64,000 nucleotides of DNA, taken from Cellulosimicrobium cellulans (GTDB taxonomy: Bacteria; Actinomycetota; Actinomycetes; Actinomycetales; Cellulomonadaceae). The first letter of the stretch is position 1. Each line of letters opens with the position of its first letter. Where the stretch lies: assembly GCF_016907755.1 (NCBI RefSeq), contig NZ_JAFBCN010000001.1, positions 4,092,001 to 4,156,000 of the forward strand, read 5' to 3'. Positions 16,202 to 24,518 of this stretch are shown here, one piece after another. The position numbers were made by a program, and so were the translations under genes. Below the pieces are notes generated by a model. It ran no database searches. It was not told the origin of the DNA and saw only the letters and a program-made list of their open reading frames with translations.

Positions 16202-18076
16202 TCAGCCGGCGACCTCGGCCGCCTCGAGCCACGCCGCCTCCAGCTCGTCCTTCTCCGCCGCGAGCGTGCGCAGCTCGGCGTCGAGCCCCGCGACCGCCGT
16301 GAAGTCCGTCGCGTTCGCGGCGATCTTGTCGTGGAGCCGGCCCTCCAGCTCGGCGATCTTCGACAGCCGCCGCTCGATGCGGTTGATCTCCTTCTTCGCG
16401 GCCCGGACCTCGGCAGCGCTCGGACCGGCCGGGGCGACCGCGTCCGGCGTGCCCTCCGCACCACGGTCGACCCCGGCTGCCGCCGCGGGTGCGTAGCCGC
16501 TCGACGACGACCCGGCCCCCGCGAGCGCCGCGCGCCGCAGCTCGAGGTACTGCTCGACGCCGCCCGGCAGGTCGCGCACCTGGCCGTCCCCGAGCAGCGC
16601 GACCTGGCGGTCCGCGACGCGCTCCAGCAGGTAGCGGTCGTGCGAGACGACGATGAGCGTCCCCGGCCAGCCGTCGAGCAGGTCCTCGAGCGCGGCGAGC
16701 GTGTCGGTGTCGAGGTCGTTCGTCGGCTCGTCGAGCAGGAGCACGTTGGGCTCGGCGACGAGCAGGCGCAGGAGCTGGAGGCGGCGCCGCTCGCCGCCCG
16801 AGAGGTCGCGCACGAGGGTCTGCGACCGCTCGCGCGTGAACCCGAGCCGCTCGACGAGCTGCGAGGCCGTGAGCTCCTTGCCGTCGACGACGACCGAACG
16901 CTTCTCGTCCTCGATCACCTGGATGACGCGCGACCCGGCGATGTCGTCGAGCTCGCCGACGTCCTGGGACAGCTCGGCGACGTGCACGGTCTTGCCGCGC
17001 TTGACGCGGCCTGCGTCGGGCTCGCGGCGCCCGGCGAGCAGGGCGAGCAGCGTCGTCTTCCCGGCGCCGTTGACCCCGACGACGCCGTACCGGTCGCCCG
17101 GCCCGAGGCGCCACGTGACGTCGTCGAGCAGCACGCGCCGGGCCCCGTCCGCACCGGCCGCGCCGCGCACGGGGACGGCGACCGTCACGTCCTCGAGGTC
17201 GAGCACGTCCTTGCCGAGCCGCTTGGTCGCGGTGCGTGTGAGCTCGAGCGTGTCGCGCGGGGGCGGGACGTCGGCGATGAGCGCCGCGGCGGCGTCGAGG
17301 CGGAACTTGGGCTTGGACGTGCGCGCGGGTGCCCCGCGGCGCAGCCACGCGAGCTCCTTGCGCAGCAGGTTGTCGCGCTTCTCCGCGGCGACGGCCGCGG
17401 TCCGCTGGCGCTCGGCGCGCGCGAGCACGTAGGCGGCGTACCCGCCCTCGTACCCCTCGACCGCGCCGGAGCCGTCGCCGCGCACCTCCCACATGCGCGA
17501 GCAGACGGCGTCGAGGAACCAGCGGTCGTGCGTCACCACGACGAGCGCACCCTTCGCGCCCGGGCGCGCGAACCGGTCGCCCAGGTGCGCGGCGAGCCAC
17601 GCGACGCCCTCGACGTCGAGGTGGTTGGTCGGCTCGTCGAGGAACAGGACGTCGTGGTCGGCGACCAGGAGTGCGGCCAGCGCCACACGGCGCCGCTGCC
17701 CGCCCGACAGCGTGTCCGCGGGGGCGTCGAGGTCGAGGTCGGCCAGCAGGCCGGCGTGCACGGTGCGGATGCTCGCGTCCGACGCCCACGCGTGCGTCGC
17801 GGCGTCGCCGTGCACGAGGTCGCGGATCGTCGCGCCGGTGCCGACGTCGTCGCGCTGGTCGAGCAGGCCGACCCGCAGCCCGCCCACCCGGGTGACCCGG
17901 CCGCCGTCGGGCTGCTGCGTGCCCGCGAGCAGCCGCAGGAGCGTCGACTTGCCGGCCCCGTTGGGGCCGACGATGCCGACGCGGTCGCCGTCGTCGAGAC
18001 CGAGCGAGACGTCGTCGAGCAGGGTGCGGGTACCGACGGTCAGCGAGATGCCGTCGGCGCCGAGAAGATGAGCCAC
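16202..18076 (-). CDS. ABC-F family ATPase (Uup/EttA-like)
   Basis: 624 residues with two ABC domains and no membrane segments. Walker A GPNGAGKST (about 40) and GVNGAGKTT (about 345), signatures LSGGQRRRVALA and LSGGERRRLQLL, and Walker B LFLDEPTNHLD and LLLDEPTNDLD. The C terminus (EINRIERRLSKIAELEGRLHD) is a coiled coil as in Uup. ABC-F proteins act at the ribosomal E site or at DNA rather than in transport; antibiotic protection cannot be excluded. GTG 18076 follows a TAGGCT -10 box (18084-18089) by 7 nt, suggesting a leaderless message. Confidence 0.92.
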   Translation of the reverse strand: MAHLLGADGISLTVGTRTLLDDVSLGLDDGDRVGIVGPNGAGKSTLLRLLAGTQQPDGGRVTRVGGLRVGLLDQRDDVGTGATIRDLVHGDAATHAWASDASIRTVHAGLLADLDLDAPADTLSGGQRRRVALAALLVADHDVLFLDEPTNHLDVEGVAWLAAHLGDRFARPGAKGALVVVTHDRWFLDAVCSRMWEVRGDGSGAVEGYEGGYAAYVLARAERQRTAAVAAEKRDNLLRKELAWLRRGAPARTSKPKFRLDAAAALIADVPPPRDTLELTRTATKRLGKDVLDLEDVTVAVPVRGAAGADGARRVLLDDVTWRLGPGDRYGVVGVNGAGKTTLLALLAGRREPDAGRVKRGKTVHVAELSQDVGELDDIAGSRVIQVIEDEKRSVVVDGKELTASQLVERLGFTRERSQTLVRDLSGGERRRLQLLRLLVAEPNVLLLDEPTNDLDTDTLAALEDLLDGWPGTLIVVSHDRYLLERVADRQVALLGDGQVRDLPGGVEQYLELRRAALAGAGSSSSGYAPAAAAGVDRGAEGTPDAVAPAGPSAAEVRAAKKEINRIERRLSKIAELEGRLHDKIAANATDFTAVAGLDAELRTLAAEKDELEAAWLEAAEVAG

Positions 18077-18097
18077 GCCGTCGAGCCTAGGCCGCAC

Positions 18098-18162
18098 CCC
18101 GTGAGTGCAGGAAATGGTCGCGGATCCGCGAGGAGCTCGCGGCTGTCTCCTGCACTCACGGG
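18098..18162. repeat. 65-bp imperfect palindrome, possible REP-like element or terminator
   Basis: CCCGTGAGTGCAGGA (18098-18112) and TCCTGCACTCACGGG (18148-18162) are perfect 15-bp inverted arms. Inside lie two smaller palindromes, TCGCGGATCCGCGA (18118-18131) and CGCGAG/CTCGCG. It sits between the sugar permease stop and the ABC-F promoter with no T tract. It may end the sugar operon transcript or be a dispersed repeat. Confidence 0.6.
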
Positions 18163-18170
18163 AGGGGCGG

Positions 18171-19142
18171 TCAGCCCTTGAGGCCCGAGTGGGCGAGGCC
18201 CTGGACGAACTGCTTCTGCGCGACGAGGAACACCGCGAGGACCGGCAGCACCGTGAGCGTCGTCGCGGCGAGCTGCACGTTCCACATCGGGCCCCCGTAG
18301 GCGTCGACGTACTGCGTGAGCGCCTGCGGCAGCGTGAACCGGTCCTTGCTGGACAGGTACACGATCGGCTCGAGGTAGAGGTTCCACGACTTGAGGAACG
18401 TGAAGATCGCGACGGCCGAGATCGCCGAGCGCGACAGCGGGAACGCGATGCGCCAGAAGATCCCCCAGCGCCCGAGGCCGTCCATGCGCCCCGCCTCCTC
18501 GAGCTCGCCCGGCAGGCCGAGGAAGAACTGCCGCATGATGAACGTCGCGAGGACGCTCGGCGCCCCGAGGATCGGGATGATCACGAGCGGCCAGTGCGTG
18601 TCGATGAGCCCGAGCGAGTTGACCATCCGGAACAGCGGGACGATCGTCACCTCGGACGGCACGAGCAGGCCGACGAGCACGAGCAGGAACAGCGCGTTCG
18701 CCCCCGGGAACCGGATGCGCGCGAACGCGTACCCGGCCATCGAGGACACGAGGATGGTCCCGACGGTCACCAGCGCCGCGACGTAGAGGCTGTTCCAGTA
18801 CTGCTGCGCGAACGGCTGCAGCCGGAACACCTCCCCGTACGCCGCGAACGACGGGTCCTGCGGCCACAGCGTCGGCACGGCCCGCAGGATCTCGCTCATG
18901 GGCTTGAGGCTCGACGTCGCCATCCACCACGTGGGGAACACGAACGGGACGCTCAGCACGACGAGCAGCGCCACGAGCGCCCAGCGACCCCAGCGACGCC
19001 GCGAGCGCGCGGCCCGGTCCCGGCGGGCGGGTGCGTGCCGCGGCCCGTCGGTGCCGTCGCCCGGGCCCGACGGCGCGGGCCGAGCCGGTACGCCGTCCGC
19101 GCCCGGGAGCGTGGCCGGGCCGGGCATCACGTCAGACTTCAT
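18171..19142 (-). CDS. Carbohydrate ABC transporter permease (MalG/CUT1 type)
   Basis: 323 residues. A ~50-residue Pro/Arg-rich cytoplasmic start, then six transmembrane helices. The EAA loop EEAGRMDGLGRWGIFWRIAFP and the ending AQKQFVQGLAHSGLKG are typical of CUT1 inner permeases. The start overlaps the MalF-type gene by 11 nt. With the binding protein and second permease it imports an oligosaccharide. No ATPase is encoded nearby, so a shared MsiK-type ATPase elsewhere is likely, as known in actinobacteria. Confidence 0.95.
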   Translation of the reverse strand: MKSDVMPGPATLPGADGVPARPAPSGPGDGTDGPRHAPARRDRAARSRRRWGRWALVALLVVLSVPFVFPTWWMATSSLKPMSEILRAVPTLWPQDPSFAAYGEVFRLQPFAQQYWNSLYVAALVTVGTILVSSMAGYAFARIRFPGANALFLLVLVGLLVPSEVTIVPLFRMVNSLGLIDTHWPLVIIPILGAPSVLATFIMRQFFLGLPGELEEAGRMDGLGRWGIFWRIAFPLSRSAISAVAIFTFLKSWNLYLEPIVYLSSKDRFTLPQALTQYVDAYGGPMWNVQLAATTLTVLPVLAVFLVAQKQFVQGLAHSGLKG

Positions 19143-20019
19143 GGAAGACCCACCTCTTGCGCGTCTGCCACTGCACGAGTGTCAGGACGAGGACGATGAC
19201 GAACAGCAGGACGGAGATCGCGCTCGCGTAGCCGAAGTCGTTGAACCGGAACGCCTGCTGGTACAGGTAGTAGACGAGCACGGTCGTCGAGCTCCCCGGA
19301 CCGCCGCCCGTCAGCACGGCGATCTGCGCGAAGACCTCGAGCGAGCCGACGATCGTGAGGATCGACACGAGCAGGAGGGTCGGGCTGATGAGCGGGAGCG
19401 TGATCGAGCGGAAACGTCGCCACGCCCCCGCGCCGTCGATGCGCGCGGCCTCCTGGATCTCCTCCGGCACCCCCTGCAGCGCCGCGAGGAACAGGATCAT
19501 GTTGAGGCCGACGTTCTTGAAGACCTGGACGACGATCACCGAGATCATGGCCGTCGTCTCGCCGCGCAGCCAGTTCGGGCCCTCGATGCCGAGCAGCGAC
19601 AGGAACCCGTTGATCCCGCCGTCGGCCTGGAGCAGGAAGCTCCACACGATCGTCCAGGCGACGAGCGACACCACGACCGGCGAGAAGAAGAACGTGCGGA
19701 ACGTCGTCGTGCCCGGGAGCTTCTGGTTGAGCAGCACCGCGAGCAGCAGGGCGAGCGAGATGTTGAGGACCACGAGGCCGACCGAGAACCACAGGCTCGC
19801 GAGCAGCGAGTCGTGCAGACCGGGGTCGGAGAGCATGCGCTCGTAGTTGTCGGCACCCGCGAACGTGAACGTGTTCGCGAGGACGTTCCACTCGTGCAGG
19901 GAGTACCAGACTACGGCGACCAGCGGCGCGACGACGAACGCGAGCGCGCCGAGCACGGCGGGCGCGACCATGGTGTACCCCACGGCCGCGTCCCGTCGTG
20001 CGAGTGCGGAGGAGGCCAC
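19132..20019 (-). CDS. Carbohydrate ABC transporter permease (MalF/CUT1 type)
   Basis: 295 residues with six transmembrane helices beginning YTMVAPAVLGALAFVVAPLV. EAA loop QEAARIDGAGAWRRFRSITLP. GTG 20019 is 2 nt after the stop of the binding-protein gene, so translation is coupled. It pairs with the MalG-type permease downstream to form the membrane channel. Confidence 0.94.
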   Translation of the reverse strand: MASSALARRDAAVGYTMVAPAVLGALAFVVAPLVAVVWYSLHEWNVLANTFTFAGADNYERMLSDPGLHDSLLASLWFSVGLVVLNISLALLLAVLLNQKLPGTTTFRTFFFSPVVVSLVAWTIVWSFLLQADGGINGFLSLLGIEGPNWLRGETTAMISVIVVQVFKNVGLNMILFLAALQGVPEEIQEAARIDGAGAWRRFRSITLPLISPTLLLVSILTIVGSLEVFAQIAVLTGGGPGSSTTVLVYYLYQQAFRFNDFGYASAISVLLFVIVLVLTLVQWQTRKRWVFHEV

Positions 20020-20021
20020 GC

Positions 20022-21356
20022 TCAGTCCCCGAGCAAGGGCTGGATCGCCGCGCAGGTGTCGGCGAGGACGCCCTCGACGTCGGCGTCCGCGGTCCACAGC
20101 GCGTCGAGCTGGGCGCGCACCGTGTCCTGGAGCTTCGCGAAGTTCTGGTGCGACGGCTTGGTCACCGCGCCCTGGATGCCGTCCACGACGACCGCCTGGA
20201 GCTGGTCCTCGCTGAGCTTCGGGTTGGCCGCGCCGAGCGTCTCCGCGTTCAGGAGCGACTCGCGCGGCGGCGGGAAGTAGGCCGCGAGCGTCTCGGCGTT
20301 CTCCGGGTTGGTGAACCACGCGAGGAAGTCGGCTGCGACGTCCGGGTGCTCGCCCGCGGCGAAGACGCCGATGCCGGCCTGGCCGATGACGTTCTGCTGG
20401 CCCGCCGGTCCTGCGGGCAGCGGCACCACGTCCCACGCGAACGAGTCGTCGAGCGACGACGCGCGGCTGATCTGCGTGATCGTCATGGCGGAGTCACCGG
20501 CGAAGAAGTCGGCCGTCGTGCCCGGGCCGGGCATCGCCTTGTCCACGAACGTCGCGTCGTGGACCCACGTGAGCGCGTCGACCATCTCCGGGTCGGTGAA
20601 CGTGCACTGCGTGCCGTCCTCGCTCCACGGCGCCGCGTCCCAGCCGTCCCAGATCGTCGACAGGTTCTCCCACACCTTGAAGTCGAAGTCGCGCACCACG
20701 AGGCCCTGCTTGCCCGACGTCGCGGCGGCAGCGGCCGAGATGTCGCGGGCCTGGTCGTAGGTCCAGTCGCCCGACGCGACGAGGTCGGCCGGGTTCGGCT
20801 GGCCCGCGGCGGCGACCTGGTCGGTGTTGACGAACATCGCGAACGGCGAGTTGGAGAACGGATAGGCGTAGAGCCCGCCGTCCTTCTCCCACAGCGCGAG
20901 CGAGGAGTCGAGGAGGTCGTCGAACTCGTACCCCTCGGTCTCCTGGAGCTTGGGGGCGACGTCCACGAGCGCGCCGCTCGCGACGAACTCTGGCGCGTAG
21001 CTCTCGAGGATCCACGCGAGGTCGGGGGCGTTGCCGCCCGCGAGCTGCGTGGTGAGCGACGTCGTGTAGTCCTCGAACGGGATCGTCTCGAACGTCACGC
21101 CCGAGACGAGGTCGGGGTTCTCCGCGACGTACGCGTCGGCGATCTCCTGGAACTGGGCGAGCTGCGTCTCGTCCGCCGTCCAGACGGTCATGCGGAGCTC
21201 GACGGGCTCGCTCGGTGTGCTGGGTTCGCCGGCGACGTCGTCGCCGCCGCCGGAGCACGCGGTGAGGACGAGTGCGAGCGCGACGCCGCCTGCGGCCAGG
21301 GGTGCGCTCACGAGGCGCCGCCGGGTCGGGTTCCGGCGCGGGGTCAGGGGGGTCAT
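20022..21356 (-). CDS. Sugar-binding lipoprotein of the ABC importer
   Basis: 444 residues. Basic start, hydrophobic helix and lipobox LTAC give lipidation at about Cys34, followed by a Gly/Asp linker. The mature part has the extracellular solute-binding family 1 pattern (AELRMTVWTADE-like start, FETIPFEDYTTSLTTQLAGGNAPDLAWI, AAGEHPDVAADFLAWFTNPENAE). GAAGGAGAA precedes the ATG. Captures an oligosaccharide outside the membrane for the two permeases that follow. Member of the LacI-led operon. Confidence 0.94.
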   Translation of the reverse strand: MTPLTPRRNPTRRRLVSAPLAAGGVALALVLTACSGGGDDVAGEPSTPSEPVELRMTVWTADETQLAQFQEIADAYVAENPDLVSGVTFETIPFEDYTTSLTTQLAGGNAPDLAWILESYAPEFVASGALVDVAPKLQETEGYEFDDLLDSSLALWEKDGGLYAYPFSNSPFAMFVNTDQVAAAGQPNPADLVASGDWTYDQARDISAAAAATSGKQGLVVRDFDFKVWENLSTIWDGWDAAPWSEDGTQCTFTDPEMVDALTWVHDATFVDKAMPGPGTTADFFAGDSAMTITQISRASSLDDSFAWDVVPLPAGPAGQQNVIGQAGIGVFAAGEHPDVAADFLAWFTNPENAETLAAYFPPPRESLLNAETLGAANPKLSEDQLQAVVVDGIQGAVTKPSHQNFAKLQDTVRAQLDALWTADADVEGVLADTCAAIQPLLGD

Positions 21357-21408
21357 CAGTTCTCCTTCGGACTGAGGGTGGCCGTGTCGGTGCGGGCGGG
21401 GGCCCGCG

Positions 21409-23067
21409 TCAGTAGGGGTGTGCCTCGGCGGGCCAGCGCAGCTCGACGCCGGCCCGGACGAGCTCGTCCTGGTAGTCGGCGAGCAGGTCGGCCTTGGACT
21501 GGACGGCGTGCGGCGTGCGCCCCGTCGCGAGGCAGTGGGCCGCGAGGTGGCCGGCGGCCTCGCCGATGTTCCACTCGACCGGGTGCAGGCGGTAGCAGCC
21601 GTTGGTGATGTGCGTCGTGCCGATGTTCTTGTTGGCCGCGATCAGGTTGGTCACGCGCTGCGGGAGGAGCGCGCCGAGCGGGATCTCGAACGGGTTCGAC
21701 GCGACGTCGATGTACGTGTCGCCGCCCGTCGAGGGATGCAGGTCGATCCGGTACATACCGAGCCCGACGGAGTCGTCGTAGCGTGTCGCGCCCCGGTCCC
21801 CGCGCACGGCGTACGAGACGTCGTTCTCCGTCACCGTCGTCACCGCGCGCAGGCGGCGCGACTCGCGGTGGTAGGCCGCCTGGGCGAGACCGTCGGCCGA
21901 GCCCATGACGTCGGGCCGCAGCCGCAGGCCCGGGAAGCCGGTCCCGCCGTCGGGGCGGGGAGCCTCCGTCTGCATCCAGTAGAGCATCGAGAGGCTGAGC
22001 TGGCGGGCGTCCGCGATCCGCGCCTCCTCGACGTCGCGCGGCACGTCGAGCACCGGCGCGAGGAAGTAGTCGATGCTCGGCCAGTTCACGAGGCACAGGT
22101 CGCTCGTGTAGTGGCCGGGCGCGAACAGGTCGCGCGCGGCGATGCGCCGGAACGTCCACAGGTTGCCGTCGCCGGGGTTCTTCGACTGGTCGGCGTCGAC
22201 CGCGCGCGCGTCGTCGCCCGGGTTCGGCGTGAACGACCGCACGTCCATCGCGAGCGTGCGCGGGTTGGGTGCCTCCCACGAGAGCATCCGTCGCCCGTTC
22301 CAGGGGCCCGGGGTGTAGGTGCTCCAGAAGTCGTACCGCTCCGGGCGGTCGATCGTGTGGTCCCCGTCCACGTGCTCGACGGCGAAGCACACGCTGAGCG
22401 CCTGCACGTTGTCCGGCTGCGCCTCGTCCGGCGCGCTCGGCTCGCCGGTCTCGCGGTTCGACTCGAACCCGGTGACGTACTCCGTGCCCGTCAGGGGCAG
22501 GAGCTCACCGGTCTCCGTCGCGTCCACGACGAACGCGGCGTGGACGGTGACGCGCTCGCCGACCGTGCTGGCAGCGCTGTCGCCGCTCTCGACGCTCCCC
22601 GTGACCCGCTCGAGCGTCACCGAGGTGACGCGGTCGCCGTCGGTCGTGGCCGCCGTCGGGCGCACGCGCTCGAGCAGGCGGATCCGACCCGCGGACCGCC
22701 ACGGCGCGAGCATCTCCTCGAGCACCCCGACCGCGACGCGCGGCTCGTGGCACAGCTTGGAGACCCAGCCGGCGCCGGGGTTGAGGGCGTCCCACGTGCG
22801 CGCGGCGTCGGTGAGCGGGTACGACCGGCGGTACACGTCCCGGATGCCGTCGCGCAGGGCGCGGTAGCGCGCGGTGACGCCGAACCGCTCGACCCACGCG
22901 CTCTCGTCCGGCGGTACCGCCTGCGACGTGAGCTGCCCGCCGATCCACGGGTGCTCCTCGGTGAGGACGACGCGGGCGCCCCGCTCGGCCGCCGCGAGCG
23001 CCGCGGCGACGCCGCCGAGCCCGGCACCGACGACGAGGACGTCTGCCTGGAGGTCTGGATGGGTCAC
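21409..23067 (-). CDS. FAD-dependent oxidoreductase (PF12831-like)
   Basis: 552 residues. N-terminal FAD dinucleotide fold VLVVGAGLGGVAAALAAAERG (about 10-30) and EEHPWIGGQLTSQAVP, then VVDATETGELLPLTG. The last third holds NKNIGTTHITNGCYRLHPVEWNIGEAAGHLAA, the closing FAD-binding segment. This family occurs in polysaccharide loci, but substrates are mostly uncharacterised. GTG 23067 is the start. Located between the regulator and the binding protein, so it probably oxidises an imported sugar or a released aglycone; inference only. Confidence 0.85.
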   Translation of the reverse strand: MTHPDLQADVLVVGAGLGGVAAALAAAERGARVVLTEEHPWIGGQLTSQAVPPDESAWVERFGVTARYRALRDGIRDVYRRSYPLTDAARTWDALNPGAGWVSKLCHEPRVAVGVLEEMLAPWRSAGRIRLLERVRPTAATTDGDRVTSVTLERVTGSVESGDSAASTVGERVTVHAAFVVDATETGELLPLTGTEYVTGFESNRETGEPSAPDEAQPDNVQALSVCFAVEHVDGDHTIDRPERYDFWSTYTPGPWNGRRMLSWEAPNPRTLAMDVRSFTPNPGDDARAVDADQSKNPGDGNLWTFRRIAARDLFAPGHYTSDLCLVNWPSIDYFLAPVLDVPRDVEEARIADARQLSLSMLYWMQTEAPRPDGGTGFPGLRLRPDVMGSADGLAQAAYHRESRRLRAVTTVTENDVSYAVRGDRGATRYDDSVGLGMYRIDLHPSTGGDTYIDVASNPFEIPLGALLPQRVTNLIAANKNIGTTHITNGCYRLHPVEWNIGEAAGHLAAHCLATGRTPHAVQSKADLLADYQDELVRAGVELRWPAEAHPY

Positions 23068-23119
23068 GCTGGGTTTCCGTTTCTCTGGTGCTCTGGTGCT
23101 CTGAGGTCTGGACGGGGGG

Positions 23120-24259
23120 TCAGGCGCCCGGGGCGGGCACGCTGCGGGACGGGTGGTCCGGGCGGGTGCGGGCGTCGCTCGGCGCGGCGGACGACGGCCG
23201 GGCGACCGTCTCGCCGTCCACCTCGACGCACTCGAGGAGCTGGTGCAGCTCGTCCTCCGGCACCCGCGCGGCGCGCGCCGACCGGCGGTCGGACCGCGCC
23301 GGACCGGACTCGGCGGCGACGAGGCGCGAGAGCAGGACGAGGGCGCGCGCGCCCATCTCCTCGCGCGGGATCGAGAAGCCGGACCACCGGCGCCCGCCCG
23401 GGCGTCCGTGGTGGGGCTGGCCCAGGAGGAGGAACGACACGTCGTCGGGTACCCGGACGCCGCGCCCCTCGAGCTCGTCGACCAGCTCCTCGGGGTAGTT
23501 CTCCGGCGCGACGACGACCGCCGTGAGCCGCTGGTCGACGATCTCTGCGGCCGTCGCGGGGACGCCGTCCAGCTCGACGAACCGCACCGTCAGCCCGTGC
23601 GCCTTCATCGTCGCGCGGTAGGCGTCCACGCGGTCGAGCGTCGGCTGGTCGGTGCCGCGCGGCCCCACGTACCCGATGCGCTCGTGCCCGAGCTCCACGA
23701 GTCGCTCCACCTGGCGCGCGGTCGCGGCGACGTAGTCGGCCCCCACGTAGGGCAGGCGCCCGCCGTCGCTGCCGCGCTTGCCGATGAAGACGAACGGGTA
23801 GTTCGTGTCGAGCAGGTGCTGGAGCTCCCCACGGTCCTCGTGCTGGCCGAGCAGCAGGCAGCCGTCGGCGATCCCGAGTCGCTGCCACCCGTCGCGCGTG
23901 AGCTGGCGGCGCCCGTCGACGACGCGCGCGCTCGTGAAGAGCAGGATGTCGATGCCCAGCTTCTCGGCCGCGTGCTCGATCCCGACGAGGAAGGGGCCGT
24001 AGAAGTCACGACCCGCGCGCGGGAACGTCGCCTCGTAGGTGAAGACGCCGAGGATCTGGTTGTGCCCGCCCGCGAGGCGCTGGGCCACGGGGTTCGCCGA
24101 GTAGCCGGTGATCCGGATCGCGTCGAGGACGCGCTGCCGAGTCTCCTCGCTGATCCGCACGCCGGCGGGCGTGCTGTCGTTCAGCACGAACGAGACCGTC
24201 GCCTGGCTGACGCCGGCCATGGCGGCGACGTCGGCCTGGGTGATGCGGTGCCTCGGCAT
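23120..24259 (-). CDS. LacI-family transcriptional regulator of the carbohydrate locus
   Basis: 379 residues. N-terminal helix-turn-helix ITQADVAAMAGVSQATVSFVLN and hinge NPVAQRLAGG, then a periplasmic-binding-like effector domain (ILGVFTYEATFPRAGRDFYGPFLVGIEHAAE). GAGGAGG precedes the ATG. First gene of the operon LacI, FAD oxidoreductase, binding protein and two permeases. Operator-like palindromes sharing CGCAT occur just upstream (24331-24347, 24387-24403) and before the glycosidase (26670-26686), so it likely controls both units, with a sugar as inducer. Confidence 0.93.
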   Translation of the reverse strand: MPRHRITQADVAAMAGVSQATVSFVLNDSTPAGVRISEETRQRVLDAIRITGYSANPVAQRLAGGHNQILGVFTYEATFPRAGRDFYGPFLVGIEHAAEKLGIDILLFTSARVVDGRRQLTRDGWQRLGIADGCLLLGQHEDRGELQHLLDTNYPFVFIGKRGSDGGRLPYVGADYVAATARQVERLVELGHERIGYVGPRGTDQPTLDRVDAYRATMKAHGLTVRFVELDGVPATAAEIVDQRLTAVVVAPENYPEELVDELEGRGVRVPDDVSFLLLGQPHHGRPGGRRWSGFSIPREEMGARALVLLSRLVAAESGPARSDRRSARAARVPEDELHQLLECVEVDGETVARPSSAAPSDARTRPDHPSRSVPAPGA

Positions 24260-24330
24260 GGATCCTCCTCGATCACGTCGTCGATGACGTGCCAGGAGTC
24301 TCGCCAGCGCGACGCCCGTGGGTCAACGCG

Positions 24331-24347
24331 GTAATACGCATTATTAC
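24331..24347. promoter_or_regulatory. LacI-type operator 1
   Basis: GTAATACGCATTATTAC is a perfect inverted repeat with 6-bp arms (GTAATA/TATTAC) around CGCAT. It lies 72 bp upstream of the lacI start codon. Confidence 0.7.
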
Positions 24348-24386
24348 GTCGAGAGCGGTGAGACTCGGGCCCTCGGTGAGCCACCG

Positions 24387-24403
24387 GTGATCCGCATAAT
24401 CGC
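24387..24403. promoter_or_regulatory. LacI-type operator 2 (degenerate)
   Basis: GTGATCCGCATAATCGC matches operator 1, read on the opposite strand, at 12 of 17 positions and keeps the central CGCAT. It is 56 bp (centre to centre) from operator 1, a spacing that could allow looping. Confidence 0.45.
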
Positions 24404-24455
24404 CCGGTGCGCGACCGCGCTCGGGTCTCGGGCAGACCCGCCGGGAGAGGCACGA

Positions 24456-24495
24456 CGGGCCCAGGGACGCACTCCGAGGTGCGTCCCTGGGCCCG
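24456..24495 (-). terminator. Terminator of the GH43-like gene
   Basis: A perfect 17-bp stem (24456-24472 with 24479-24495; arm GGGCCCAGGGACGCAC) with loop TCCGAG. It starts 24 nt past the stop codon of the glycosidase gene. Confidence 0.85.
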
Positions 24496-24518
24496 CTGTT
24501 CGGCGCTCGCCGGCGGGG

